The notes beneath the pieces are model-generated. The model ran no database searches and had not been told where the DNA came from. It worked only from the letters and a program-made list of their open reading frames with translations. From positions 62,001 to 126,000 of the forward strand of contig JBAKBP010003140.1 of the NCBI GenBank assembly GCA_037953745.1: a stretch of 64,000 nt of DNA, read 5' to 3'. Origin of the DNA: Lithodes maja (Eukaryota > Arthropoda > Malacostraca > Decapoda > Lithodidae). This document shows positions 1 to 11,283 of the stretch, piece after piece; the stretch's first letter is position 1; every line of letters begins with the position of its first letter. The position numbers and the translations under genes were made by a program.

Positions 1-1168
1 ACTTCTCACTTCTTCGCTTGTTCTTCCTCTGTCCAATTACTCTTCTTTCCTACTTTACTCCAGCCACCTGGTCTGGAATGTCATTACATGTCGATTTAAT
101 CAGATTGCACTACAATTATTTTCGTTAGTTATATATGGTTAATATAAAAGCTTTGTTAAGCTTTGAGATGACCTTGTTTTGTGTAAATAAGGGAGCAACA
201 GTTCGATATCAAAGTTTCACATGAATTTAGCCTAGTACTACTATTCAACATGGGTGTCGTTGCTGATAACAAAACAGTTGAACCCGGAAATGTTACCAGA
301 CCAAAGCTACTGAGTGGAATTGTCCATGATTCGCTCGTGTGATTCTGTGTTCAACCTTGCAATTCAATGTGTCCCATACTACGCTGAATATAGTGGTCTG
401 ACAGTAGTTAGCAGTGAATATTTACATTCTTATTGGATAAAAACAATATAGTGCAATATAGTGAATGCAGTAATATAGAGACACTCAAGATGAATGATGA
501 CGGAACATTAAATCATTAACCCACTGAGCACCAGCTAATTAAAAATAAAAGTACAACCCAGGACCAGCAGGTTGTAAAAAAAAATTCCAGAAAACACCTG
601 GAATAGGTTAGAAATGAAGAAAAACAAAAAAAAAATCCCCTAGGTCATTAAGGGCTCCTACGGGGCGCCCGAAAGTCGGAATTACAAGAGGGGAAATGGG
701 TAGACAAAAACATGCAAAAACACCTTTTGCCCGCTCACACGCACACGGTTGGACTTTGAGGGTTTTCAACCATCGGCATTGTTGCATGAGATACTTACGC
801 AGTTCCCATACAAATCTGAGGCTTCTAGGTGCCATATGACCGGAGTAATTAGCCGCGACGCACCCTATGCGGCGCTGGGGTTTAGCGTTACATACATTGC
901 CGACGCAAACGTTGCGTCGCTGGGGTCCTTTGGATTAAACACAATAGTAATAATTCGTCTTATCGACAATTTTTGGTTATTAGTGACTGCCAAACTAAAT
1001 CTAACTACCACTGATTGAGCTTATCCGATTTGCAGTTACTACAAACATTGGAATTATTAACTAGTAAAGTGTTCATTGATCATGTTTGGACACCGATCGA
1101 TCCTTCCCAAGCTGAATAAAATAACTTGGACTTAGCCAGAATACAATATATAAGGCGCTATAGTATCA
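1..1168. other. AT-rich spacer, no gene recognised
   Basis: No reading frame here resembles a known protein. A TTAACCCACTGAGCACC string near 517 looks like a TTAA-type transposon end, but I found no convincing partner. Near 850-925 two GC-rich near-palindromes (for example GACGCAAACGTTGCGTC at about 902) each lead into CGCTGGGGT. This may be a decayed MITE. Confidence 0.5.
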
Positions 1169-1653
1169 TTAACCCTTAACCATCGGCGCGCAACATATGT
1201 CGAGTTAAAAGAAAACGTGCCCATATGCGGGCCTCGACAGATGTCGAGTGCAATTTTGAGCACGTAATGTGCTCTGAGAGAGAGCTGAGCGGTGCGAGGA
1301 GCATAGATTCCTGCCTGACCGCTCGCCACCACCGCCGTGGGTCGACTGAAATTTATTACACCCTCCTCCACTCTCTCTCACTCGCTACACAGGAATTATG
1401 TAAGGAAATTACCTTATTTTAGGGTTTTTGCACTCGTGTTGCACGATCGTTGCAAGAGAACCAGTGGTCGTAGAAGGATGGTTCGGGTGTCATTGGAAAA
1501 CTCTGTTTACGCCCTTTCAGGGATAGATACTTGTATTACGCTCTGGGTCTTGTTTATGCATGAAAAAGAGCACGGAAACAACTCCATTTAGGGTAAAACC
1601 ACCCGTATGGCGGGTAATAGAAGTTACCGACCCACCCGCTCGTAATGTGTTAA
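1169..1653. mobile_element. TTAA-bounded MITE (piggyBac-like), copy 1
   Basis: The 485-bp block starts TTAACCCTTAACCATCGG and ends CCCGCTCGTAATGTGTTAA, giving imperfect terminal inverted repeats with TTAA on both sides. TTAA is the target site of piggyBac elements. The body closely matches the block at 7746-8233, for example the shared run GCCCTTTCAGGGATAGATAC. The short ORFs inside it are not conserved between copies and are not genes. It is non-autonomous by inference. Confidence 0.85.
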
Positions 1654-2669
1654 GGAGATATGACTTTATATTTTGTTCATAACTATTCAGAAGTTAGATA
1701 ATTTATATGAAGGTATGAATAACTCTTTGCCATTATTTAAGTATTCGAATTAAATACTCAAAATAGATCTACTGTGTTTAATGTTATTTATATTTGGATG
1801 TAGTGTTGCTGTTGTGTAAAATAGCATACTCTTAGTCCACTTCAATGCAAAGATATAATTTAGGAAAACGTTAATTTCCGTGCAATTAAAGGAAAACTTA
1901 TGTTTGTACTCTGGCCCATGCGGGTTGAACTGAAAGCAGTTATACGAACGATATTTCGAGAAAAAAAATCGGCAATTCTGACCTGACTTCTTCCAAGATA
2001 TAGTTTGATATAAATGCCACAAACAGCTACAATATATCTTCAACTCCAATTATAATGTACCCATAATGTCGCCAAATTTATGTTGTCGATCGGATTTTTT
2101 TCTAAACCCGAATTTGTGTGATGCAGTGTTTTAGGTATAATTGTACGAGATATACTGTATGTTTATATACAATTGCACTCTATTTCTATATGCTTAAACA
2201 TAAATGTTTTGCTGCTTTAAATTCCACCTAATAATTTGGAGAGAGAGAGAGAGAGAGAGAGTGAGAGGTGGGGGATTCTTTCAGGACCTCTATAACTGTT
2301 ATAATATAATATTATATCATTAGTATAATCACATGATGGCAGGCTTGGTTCCCAGTATTTTTAGAAATAATATTCGATTTCAGTGTGTGTTATTTCTTTA
2401 ATGTAAGTACCTTGATACAAGTGTACTAACATGCCAAGAAATCACCCTTGGTATTTTCAGTGCATTAGTATTTGACAAATTATTCCCAGACTCAAGATAT
2501 ACAATGGAATTAAGTTACCTAAACTGTCATGTGGTAACATGACAAGTGAAAGAATCTTGTATATCATAGACCAAAAACATCCTACTTGGTTGCACTCTAT
2601 ATAAATTAGAAAATCATAGCTACTACTTTTCTTAATAAATGTATATTTAACCCATTTGGTAACCCCATC
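1654..2669. other. AT-rich spacer, no gene recognised
   Basis: AT-rich sequence without a recognisable coding region. It contains one (GA)n tract listed separately. Confidence 0.5.
2239..2261. repeat. (GA)n microsatellite
   Basis: An uninterrupted GA dinucleotide tract of about 23 bp followed by an imperfect purine-rich extension. Confidence 0.95.
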
Positions 2670-2994
2670 ACAATATGTTTGTTGAACAATGCATACGCAG
2701 CACCACCCATCACCAACTACGCACCACCATTAGCCCTTATCTGTTATCATGGAAATCCAGGCTTCCAAGAGCTCCAGCGCGTCCTAACCAATGCGCCCTA
2801 CATCGACCTCTACGTCCTCCTGAAGAAAAGCGCCAAAGGAAGTCAGAAAATCTCATTGATTTAGGAATTGAAAACAAATTGCTGGAATTTGAGGATGAAA
2901 GCTTATTTGGTAAGTTTAGTAGTGGCTCGTCCGATAGTGTGCCTACTTTGAGAAGAATCTTATACTGTACAACAACAATTAACATACTTCTCTG

Positions 2995-3700
2995 ATGCTG
3001 ACCAAGTTCCTATCTGAGCACAAGCCTGGTACGGTAGGCACAGTTAAAGGCAATAGGAAGGGCATGCCAGCATTCCTGAATGAGATAAAGCAGAAGGACG
3101 TCTTCCTGAAGAAGTCTGGCCCAATGCTTGCCATTCACTGGCACGATCAGTGAAAGGTAAACATCATCAACACCATTCACAAGGGAAAGATGGTGGACTT
3201 AGGGAAAGTCGACCAGACTATGAAAGTCAGTGTTCAAACCAGATGCAGTGATTGATTGCAACATTAAGAGCAGCTTGTGGACACGTCCGATATGCAGGTC
3301 GGATTCATAGACTCCCTGCGAATTTCCTGCAGGTGGAATAAGAAGTTTGTCCTCCAAATGATGGACATGTCGGTCTTGAACACGTACACAATGTACAAGC
3401 TCATAATTCCACCACCTCAACGCAAGTTCAAAAGCCTCAGCAGGTCGTCAAGGATTTCCTAAGGAAATATACCACACAGAAATATACAGGGGCAGGCCAA
3501 ACAGACCGCCTTGTGTGCAAAGTACCTGAGGATCGAGACACTAAGTTATCACCAATCTTCCCATTCATCCAGGTTGTCCTCTAGCTCTGCCAAGGAGTGA
3601 CGTGGTACTTTGTGATGGCCAGTGTTTCGCTAACTTTCACACTCACCAAAACTATTGAAGTGCCAGTAATCAAGTGCAAGTGGTCTCTAACAAAAAGTCA
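2995..3700 (+). pseudogene. piggyBac-like transposase relic
   Basis: Conceptual translation from about 2998 gives a piggyBac-transposase-like stretch. The first part contains GTVGTVKGNRKGMPAFLNE, then SGPMLAIHWHD, the equivalent of the conserved W-(K/H)-D segment of the DDE_Tnp_1_7 family. A later part (about 3350-3400) contains MMDMSVLNTYTMYKL, matching the family's conserved LNAY-like helix. The frame is broken by stops, the first at about 3151, and by frameshifts, and the N-terminal catalytic half is missing or unrecognisable. Sequence at 2675-2990 is open in two frames but I cannot assign it. This relic is more decayed than the transposase at 11.3-14.2 kb and appears to be a different lineage. 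Confidence 0.75.
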
Positions 3701-3709
3701 ATAACACTA

Positions 3710-4210
3710 ATATTAAACTCTAAAATTATAAGTCTTACAAGTAAAAGACAGTGATAGTGGCACTAGATACTTTACTATAATAACATTAAATATAAAAAAA
3801 CTACTAAGTGAGAGTGACAGTCTCCTAATGTAAAAACTGAATATATATAACAATAACCAAATATGAAAGTAAAAAATAGTGAAACTAACACCAGATACCT
3901 TATAAATGTATAAATAAAAACCTGTTACTAAGTGAGAGTGACACATAATCTATAATAATAAGCTTCCTGGTCCCAATAACATTGAAAGTGACACCAATAA
4001 TTAGAAATGTAAGAAACAAAAAATTAAGTGCAAATTATACCCAAGTAGTAACCTTCAAGTGAAAGTGACTCATAATAATTAAATTAACAAAAAGTGAAAC
4101 CGACACAAATAATTACTTAAATAATAATAAAAATCAATTGGAAATGACACATAATAATATGTTCAAGTGATGGTGACACATATAATAATGGCTACAATGC
4201 AACATTGAGT
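3710..4210. repeat. Degenerate minisatellite with AGTGARAGTGACA core
   Basis: The motif AAGTGAGAGTGACA/AAGTGAAAGTGAC, followed by TAATAATA-rich sequence, recurs at roughly 60-100 bp spacing (near 3750, 3805, 3930, 3985, 4060, 4085, 4140, 4165). The units are highly diverged. No coding potential is seen. Confidence 0.6.
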
Positions 4211-4245
4211 CGGCTACCCCCATAATGGGGATTGGACCTGAGCAT

Positions 4246-4266
4246 ATAGATAGATAGATAGATAGA
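4246..4266. repeat. (TAGA)n microsatellite
   Basis: About five tandem TAGA units. Confidence 0.9.
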
Positions 4267-4269
4267 CAA

Positions 4270-5030
4270 TGCAACAAAAACTCAATATATATGACTTTAG
4301 TCAAATAAATCAATAAAATTGCCTGGCGGAGACAATGCGACTTGAGCGATGGGTGAAGCAGTGCATACAAGTCAAGGTCAGTCCAGTAGTTGCGTTTGGA
4401 TGCGGCCAATTTCTCCAGGCCAAACACCCTCCATTCTATATCACAACCACTAGGGGTAGAAAGTTCAACTCAACACCATTCTTCAGACAACGGTAAATGC
4501 TATATTTTGATGTTAAGTTTATCTTTCTAACCTCTACTATTGCATAGATATTAGTCCCTCAAAAATATGTTAATGCACACAATCGGCCCGGAGAGAAAGG
4601 GCGGGAAAATACAAACGGGACCAGGCGAGATGTATTGTATTGTATGCATGGCAATTTTATATTGTTAAAGTCATGCATATACAGTCGTACATGGATTTGC
4701 ATATCTAATCACATTTGTGACTGCAATCACACTTTTTTTTTACTGTTGAACATTCTTTCCAGACAGCACATTTAGTGTTTTGTAATGCTGGTGGTAGTAG
4801 GGGTGCTGATAGTTGTGATGGTGGTGGTAAAGTACGTCCCTGTAAATAATTGTGATAAATGGTAATATTGATAGCGGTTGTGCTTGTAATGGTAGTATTG
4901 ATGGTTATGGAAATGATGTTAGCTGTGGTAGACTATCTTGATTGAATATTATATAATTTGATATTATATGATTAGATTCATATCCAGTATTCGATGAGTG
5001 GATATTAATCGTAGTCATGTGCTGTACCTC
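4270..5030. other. Spacer, no gene recognised
   Basis: Low-complexity GGTGGTAGT/GATGGTGG stretches at about 4780-4930, otherwise nothing recognisable. Confidence 0.5.
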
Positions 5031-5033
5031 TAA

Positions 5034-5110
5034 CTATCTTGATGGTATAATGGTTAGAGCATGTAAGTTCTGTATGTGGTATCCTGTGTTCTCATTCTGG
5101 CATGATTGCA
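5034..5110 (+). mobile_element. tRNA-derived SINE head, degenerate
   Basis: The sequence ATCTTGATGGTATAATGG carries a box-A-like TGGTATAATGGTTAGAG and a degenerate box B (GTGTTCTCATTC). It aligns along its whole length with the better-preserved copy at 41304-41410, including the shared upstream TAGTCATGT. This is a SINE relic rather than a functional tRNA gene. Confidence 0.6.
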
Positions 5111-5184
5111 TGCGACTACTGGTGCAACAATACGAGACCTGCTTTCCTGAAAGAACACAGCGTATACGGCAGGACAACAAGCCT

Positions 5185-6958
5185 TGAATTACAAGTAGAA
5201 TTTTGAAATTAATGGATGAAAGGCGTCGAGCGTATAACAGAGGAAGGATGGACGAGTGGAGACATTTACACCAACGAACGAAACAAGAAATAAAACGTGC
5301 AAAGAAACACACTGCAACAAAGATAGAACAACACAACATTAATTCAAGTAATTTTTCTAAAGAGCTTAAATGCGTAATAGGTAGTAAGAGGAAGGATGTT
5401 AGAATACCATTTCTAGACCACCTGAGTGATGATAGTGCGAGCGAAGAAATAAGAAATAATTTTACAATTATACTGTATGTACACATTATCCTCCCGTTAA
5501 TCCCGTACAGTTGCCAAGTTTTTTACCGATAAATGAGGTACCAATATTAGACAGAGTAGATGTTTACAAAGCTATTTTAGAAATTAATACCAATAAGGCT
5601 TCACCACCAAACTCACTACCTAAAAGACTGTTAAAAGAGTTTGCCTATGAAATCAGTATCCCATTAACCTTTGTATCAACCTGTGTTTGGAAACTGGATT
5701 ATTTCCCTTGTTGTGGAAACGTGCAACGATTACAACCCTGCAGAAAGTCAAAGTAGTTACACAGTAGTAGGTGAGTTGCGACCTTTATCACTCACACATG
5801 ATCTAGGAAAAATCTTCGAGGGCTTTGTAGCGGAAATGGTTTTAGAAGATATCAGACCCAATATCGACCCAAGCCAATATGGAAATCTGAAAGGAAGTTC
5901 GACCACACATTACATGATTCATTTGTTAGACACATTATTGAAGGGGATAGATAAACCAAAACAAATTGCACAAATCGTTCTGGTTGATTTAAAAAAAGCC
6001 TTTGACTATATAGACCACTCAGTAGCAATTCGTAAACTCTTTCTCTTGGGTTGCCGTCCTGACATATCAAGCTTCCTATCAGATCGCCAGCACAGGGTAC
6101 GCTATCGGGACACGATATCCCTGTACGATTACATCATATGTGGGGTACCACAAGGGACCCGGCTGGGGCCTATACTATTTTTAGCTATAGTTAATAGTAT
6201 AGCCTGTAATGCAAATATCCGTATGAAGTATGTTGACGATCTCACATTAGCCGAAATTGTTGATACAAAAGATACAATCACATTCAAGTTGCAAACCACT
6301 TAGATGAACTTACACATGAATGCATTGCAGTTAAAATGACGCCTAATCCCCTTAAATGTGAAGTTATGATTGTATCGCCCCCAAAAAGGCCCATTGTGTA
6401 CCCCCAGCTGCAGTTGAATGAAAGTGATATACCCATTGTGCACAGTTGTAAATTGTTAGGATTACGCATAAACTCAAACCTAACTTGGACAGACCATGTC
6501 AATTATATGTCATCAAAAGTAAACAAATGTATGTTCATCTTATATATATATAGGGCACGTCCATTTGGTTCAGTGTAACCACAAGTTTAGTATTGTATGA
6601 TTGGTTTATTAGAACTTCTTTAGAATATGCTGCACCTGTTTGGCATCCTGGATTAACCCAAGCACAACACAACCAAATAGAGAAAATACAGAAAAGGTGA
6701 TTTAGGGTCATTCTTGGCAACCAATATGTAAGTTACGACGCAGCATTAATAACTTTAAATTCACAATCCTTATATCGCAGGAGAGAAGAACTAACTGTTA
6801 GATTTGGACAAAACTTACTAAAATCAGACAAGCACAGACATTTCTTGCCACAGCATATGTACAATATACATGGTAGGGACACTAGAAGAGGTAGGCAATT
6901 GTTACAGGCTGTACGTTGTAGGACTGAAAGGTACAAAAACTCTAGTATACCAATATAG
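5185..6958 (+). pseudogene. Non-LTR retrotransposon reverse transcriptase, multiply broken
   Basis: This is the RT and C-terminal part of a LINE ORF2, probably in the jockey/CR1 supergroup. In order: a basic linker with RRRAYNRGRMDEWRHLHQ (about 5220), NTNKASPPNSLPKRLLKE (about 5590), ELRPLSLTHDLGKIFEGF (about 5775), QYGNLKGSSTTHYM (about 5875), VDLKKAFDYIDHS with the first catalytic Asp (about 5985), GVPQGTRLGPILF (about 6140), KYVDDLTLAE with the catalytic DD (about 6230), and a C-terminal region ending near 6958. Frameshifts occur near 5480 and 5700 and in-frame stops near 6301 and 6699, so it is dead. The 5' end, including the endonuclease, is absent. An AATAAA near 7206 and the repeat at 7224 may mark the end of its 3' tail. 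Confidence 0.9.
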
Positions 6959-7223
6959 TATCCAAATTAAACTTGTTGCCAAATGAATAATGAAATTAAT
7001 GATATGAAATGACGTTATAAATTATATTGACAATGATTTTTTAATCAAATATATTTTACAATAATATTTGTTAGACATTATATCATAGTATATAGGGCAT
7101 AATGTATTTAGAAATAAAATAATACTTTTAAAGTCTGATTTGTAAGCCAAGACACAATGTTTTAATGTACTGTATGTATCATATGTATTATATGATTTTC
7201 TTGGACAATAAACCATTAATTAT
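6959..7223 (+). other. Probable 3' UTR of the LINE relic
   Basis: AT-rich sequence without coding signal that follows the RT relic. It contains AATAAA near 7206, shortly before the unrelated repeat that begins at about 7224. Confidence 0.4.
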
Positions 7224-7745
7224 TAGGGGTTCGTCCCCTATGGGGAACCCCTATTGTAATCATTAAACCTGGGATTTCATCCAAATTCTTCTTACGCGCC
7301 GGTTTCGACGCAATAACTCCAGAACCGCGTTTTGGATCGAGATCAAACTTTCACAAGAGGTGCGTTTTTGTATTGGGCAACTTTTGATATGCTAAACATC
7401 CGGCATGGCGGCAAAACAGGCCCGTGGCAGCCGATTTCCCGAAAAACTTGACGCCTAAATACCGTCTCTCCCACTCACAGGAAACGACTGGGCTTTGGCA
7501 TACGCACTCCCCTACTAATGCTCCGCAAATTTTATAGAGAAGGTTTTGCTTTTGCACGTGGGGTTTTTTCCGGCAATCTTGAAAAAACCTCGAATTCCAC
7601 TTAAAATTCCACATCTTGAAAACTACGCCGATGATCAAAGCCATGCTTGCGTAGTTGGGTGAGGCTCGCAATTCCGAACGTTTTGATACCAAAAAAATAT
7701 AAATGGGTGGAATAGTTTGGCCGCAGCATTGAAAACTGTTTATTC
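7224..7745. repeat. Unclassified repeat starting with a hairpin
   Basis: It begins with an inverted repeat TAGGGGTTC...GGAACCCCTA (7224-7253). The following approximately 490 bp has no recognisable gene and abuts the TTAA MITE. No second copy was seen in the window. Confidence 0.4.
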
Positions 7746-8233
7746 TTAACCCTTAATTAGCGGCGCGCAACATAAGTCAAGTTAAATAAAGCTGGACTAT
7801 GTGGCGGCGCTCGACATATATCGTGTGGCAATTTCAGCACGTAATGTGGCTGAGAGAGAGAGAAAAGTGGTGGCAGGAGAGTAGCGAGCGTATGACTGCT
7901 CCCGACCACCGCGGCGAACCTACTGACACGAATCCCACCTCCTCCCTCCCTCTCTCACTCGCTATATACGGAATTGTATGGGGAAAGTGCCTAATTACAT
8001 GCTTTTTGCACTCGCGTTGCACAGTTATTGCAAGAAAACTAGCCATCATAAAAGGATCGTTATGGTGTCATTCGAAAGCTCTGTTTATGCCCTTTCAGGG
8101 ATAGATACTTGTTTTACGTTCTGGGTCTTATTTAGGCATGAAAATGATCACGTAAACAGCCCTATTTTGGCTAAAAACACCCCGCTGGGCGGTACATATA
8201 AATAAACCGCATAGGCCGCTCGTAAGGTGTTAA
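7746..8233. mobile_element. TTAA-bounded MITE (piggyBac-like), copy 2
   Basis: The 488-bp block starts TTAACCCTTAATTAGCGG and ends CCGCTCGTAAGGTGTTAA, so the terminal inverted repeats share TTAAC..CTTA..AGCGGC and TTAA flanks. The body matches copy 1 at 1169-1653. The start ACATAAGTCAAGTT also matches the element at 61423. Confidence 0.88.
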
Positions 8234-8614
8234 ATTACTTTAAAACCGAATTCGCTACCCACACAAAGTTTACCGTCTACAGTCTATAGGCTTCCACGCA
8301 TCCCCAGTTTTGCTTAATAACATAATCTCTTTATTATTCAGATCTATAATTTTATTTTATTTAACTCTCTCAAAACAGTTCGAGTCCCTACGAATTCCAG
8401 CAATTATTTAGCCAACCTACCTATACATACCTACCCTACCAAATAATAATGATAAATTCAAATTTATTTTTGGTGAATGACAGAGTATTGGCTAAGGTTT
8501 TTAACAATTCCTCCCTTTGCCAAATGCTTAGTTTAATAACAATGATATGGACCTTTAAAGTTTTGGCAATTGCCCGTGTGACTCGTATTTTAACCCTCCT
8601 AAAGTGTTACCACG
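8234..8614. other. Spacer, no gene recognised
   Basis: AT-rich sequence with no recognisable feature. Confidence 0.4.
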
Positions 8615-8890
8615 AAATACCGCTAGATCCTTTCTCAAAAGTCGCTAGCATGTTGCTACATAGCCAAACAATGTTAGGATAATGCTGCAATTTCTAAAGA
8701 GTTTTGGTTTGTTTGTTTTGCAAATTTTACAATGTAGTATGACTAGAATGTCTGAAATTTTCAAATTATCCCTAGTAAATGTCTCTAGATATAAAAGAAA
8801 TGGCTGCTAGATTGAAGTAAATACCTCTACATTTAGCGGTAATATGTAGCTTTACAACTGGCAACACTGCAACCACCACCTCCCTCCCAG
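8615..8890. mobile_element. Tandem MITE-like unit, copy 1
   Basis: A unit bounded by the inverted ends TACCGCTAGATC and TTTAGCGGTA (about 8617-8844). It is repeated immediately downstream with a period of 288 bp, including the trailing CTGGCAACACTG. No coding signal. Confidence 0.7.
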
Positions 8891-8902
8891 TATGTCTCCA
8901 CA

Positions 8903-9162
8903 AAATACCGCTAGATCCTTTCTCAAAAGTCGCTAGCATGTTGCTACATAGTCAAACAATGTTAGAATAATGCTGCAATTTCTAAAGAGTTTTGGTTTGT
9001 TTGTTTTGCAAATTTTACAATGTAATATGACTAGAATGTCTGAAATTTTTAAATTATCCCTAGTAAATCTCTCTAGATATGAAAAAATGGCTACTAAATT
9101 GAAGTAAATAGCTCTACATCTAGCGGTAATATGTAGCGATATAACTGGCAACACTGCCTAGC
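8903..9162. mobile_element. Tandem MITE-like unit, copy 2
   Basis: Near-identical to copy 1 over about 250 bp with scattered substitutions. Ends TACCGCTAGATC and CATCTAGCGGTA form an 11-bp inverted repeat. It is also followed by CTGGCAACACTG. Confidence 0.7.
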
Positions 9163-9247
9163 CCTTCCTTCCTACCTCCCTCATCTAGCAAGTGTATCAA
9201 CAACCACTCTAGTAAACTTTCGGTATTTAGTTTATTCAGCTTAATAC

Positions 9248-9770
9248 TATTTATCCACATAAAATAGAAACCTATCACAATTTTTGTCTAATACATCCAT
9301 AGACAATGCTATTACATATTATTTGAACATGATGTCGAATTTAGCAGTTGCTGTTTACCTTGAACAGTAATGACAGAACCGAAAGCTTCTCTTGCCGTGT
9401 AGTACTCAAAGAAAGCAGGGTCCATACCGAATTGTTACCAAGTCAGAGATTCAGAGGTAACTTTCACAATGCATTATAACCCTAGACAGACACCAATATA
9501 CCACTAAATCAGACAAATATCACTACAAAAAAGATAGGAAAATATTATATTAATGTCCTAGGTATTTGAAATTATGCAAATGAGTAAAATGTATTATGAT
9601 ATAATGATAATGGCATTGATTAGTATCTGGCAACAGTGTTGCAGTATAATTTTCTGAACGTATGCAAACTTTAGAGTATTTATCCCATTAATATACACAT
9701 CTATCACTATTTAAATTTAATACAACCATACACAGTGCTATTACATATTATTTGAACATAATATAGGATG
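9248..9770. repeat. Dispersed direct repeat pair
   Basis: About 90 bp near 9248-9335 and 9673-9770 share the segment GCTATTACATATTATTTGAA preceded by TATTTATCC...CTATCAC. The intervening sequence is AT-rich without genes. Confidence 0.55.
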
Positions 9771-9779
9771 GTCTTTCCT

Positions 9780-10560
9780 CTAAACCATTTTCTATATCTA
9801 TTCACGAAAAATATAGGCCTAGCCTAGGCAGCGCTACTGGTAGGTACGAATTTATCAGTTCGAATTTTGATTGAGAGTGGGATTAGGCCTAGGCCTAGCC
9901 TAGGGCTTAACATGGGATACTGTTTGGGGGTTGGGAATAGGCTCAGGCTGCTTTAGGCCTAATTAGGTAAAAATAGTCAAGTCGAGACAATTGCACAGCC
10001 AACATAGGCTAGCCTGTTTATAGGCTACCTTTCATTACTGCAGTTAAGCACAAACTTATTTTACAATGGAAAATAATGCATGAGGAGGGCTGGGTAGGCC
10101 TATTAGTATTTTGTGAAATAACTTAAATTAGGTTAGGCTATAGTATACTTCATTAGGTTATTAGGCCTATGAGAAACCAGGCCTAGGCCTAGCTTAATTT
10201 TATTTCACTGCTCAACATATTTTTTTTTTTTTTTTATTTTGAGCTCTGCATAGGGCTATATTCAGGTAGGCTTGGGTTTTAGTAAAATTGCATTAGGCTA
10301 GGCTACATATTTTTACTTCTATTGGAAAGCACAGGCCTACACAATAGTACACATGTTAAAGAATTTAGCCTAGCCTACCACAATTTAGCCTAGACTGAAA
10401 GAACAAACAAAAATAGGCTAGGCTAATTGCAGCTAAATAATTTAGCCTAGCCTCCACAATTTAGCCTAGACTGAAAAAAAAAAAAAAAAATAGGCTAATT
10501 GCAGTTTTGGTAAGAGTTGTAGTTGTGGGCATACCAAAAGCTTTGTTTATATAGCCTAGT
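9780..10560. repeat. TAGGCCTA/CTAGGC-rich stretch
   Basis: The palindromic octamer TAGGCCTA and its partials (TAGGCCT, CTAGCC, AGGCTA) recur dozens of times in both orientations. No single longer unit repeats regularly. The same composition returns at 25.5-28.4 kb. No gene is seen. Confidence 0.7.
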
Positions 10561-10725
10561 CGCTCGCTCGCAGTTAGGCCTACATTCGCTTCTAATTTAA
10601 CTGCTGGGGTAAACTTGGTAAAGCCACCCTCAATCCGCCGGCCGGTAACAAAACAATTTGGTTTAATGTTATTTTAATACCACAAATTTTGTTGATATAT
10701 TTGAAGATAAATAATGAATCTATAT

Positions 10726-10960
10726 GCTCTAAAGATCATAAGAAATTTTGTTTTAACCCTCGGCAAAACCTAATAAAAAAAGTATGGTACTAAAATGTCT
10801 TTTTCGTAACAAGGTTGTCAATACGGTACTTTCAGTCATCGATAGCTCTAAAGATCATATGAAAATCTGTTAAACCCTCGGAAAAACCTAATATAAAAGT
10901 ATGGTACTAAAATTTAATTTTTGTAACAAGGTTGTCAATACGGTACTTTCCCGTTATCAA
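10726..10960. repeat. Tandem duplication, period 119 bp
   Basis: Two adjacent units starting GCTCTAAAGATCAT at 10726 and 10845 share AACCCTCGG, AAAACCTAATA, GTATGGTACTAAAAT and the run GTCAATACGGTACTTTC. Substitutions are few. Confidence 0.85.
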
Positions 10961-11058
10961 TGTACAATCAAGCTGAAGATTGCAGAGTAAACACCATAGA
11001 CTTCATCGACTTTTCTTTCACCTTCGTATAATCGACAGCCAATTTTTTTTTTTTTTTA

Positions 11059-11125
11059 TTAACCCGGGAGCTGCCGGGAGACTGTTAAGAGTTCCCCCGG
11101 CGGACTGCGGGGAGACTCTTAAGAG
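11059..11125 (+). repeat. Putative 5' terminal repeat of piggyBac element
   Basis: TTAACCCGGGAGCTGCCGGG begins at a TTAA and is followed by a second internal version (GGCGGACTGCGGGGAGACTC), 225 bp upstream of the transposase start. The MITE at 26954 begins with the same two-part arrangement. The matching 3' end after 14.2 kb was not found. Confidence 0.55.
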
Positions 11126-11283
11126 CAGAGCTTTTGAACGCGTACCAAAACCGCGCATTTATAGCCAGGCGGCTGAAAATTGGTGTGGGTATAGTACTAC
11201 ATGTCAACTCTCGACACCACCCCGCCATACGCTCGCCCCGCACTCGTGCAAGCACCACCGTCGCCAGTAACCACGCACTAGTC

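Noticed and set aside
2675..2995. 106-codon ORF before the piggyBac relic as a gene
   Set aside because: Two overlapping frames are open, there is no recognisable motif, and it neighbours decayed transposon sequence.
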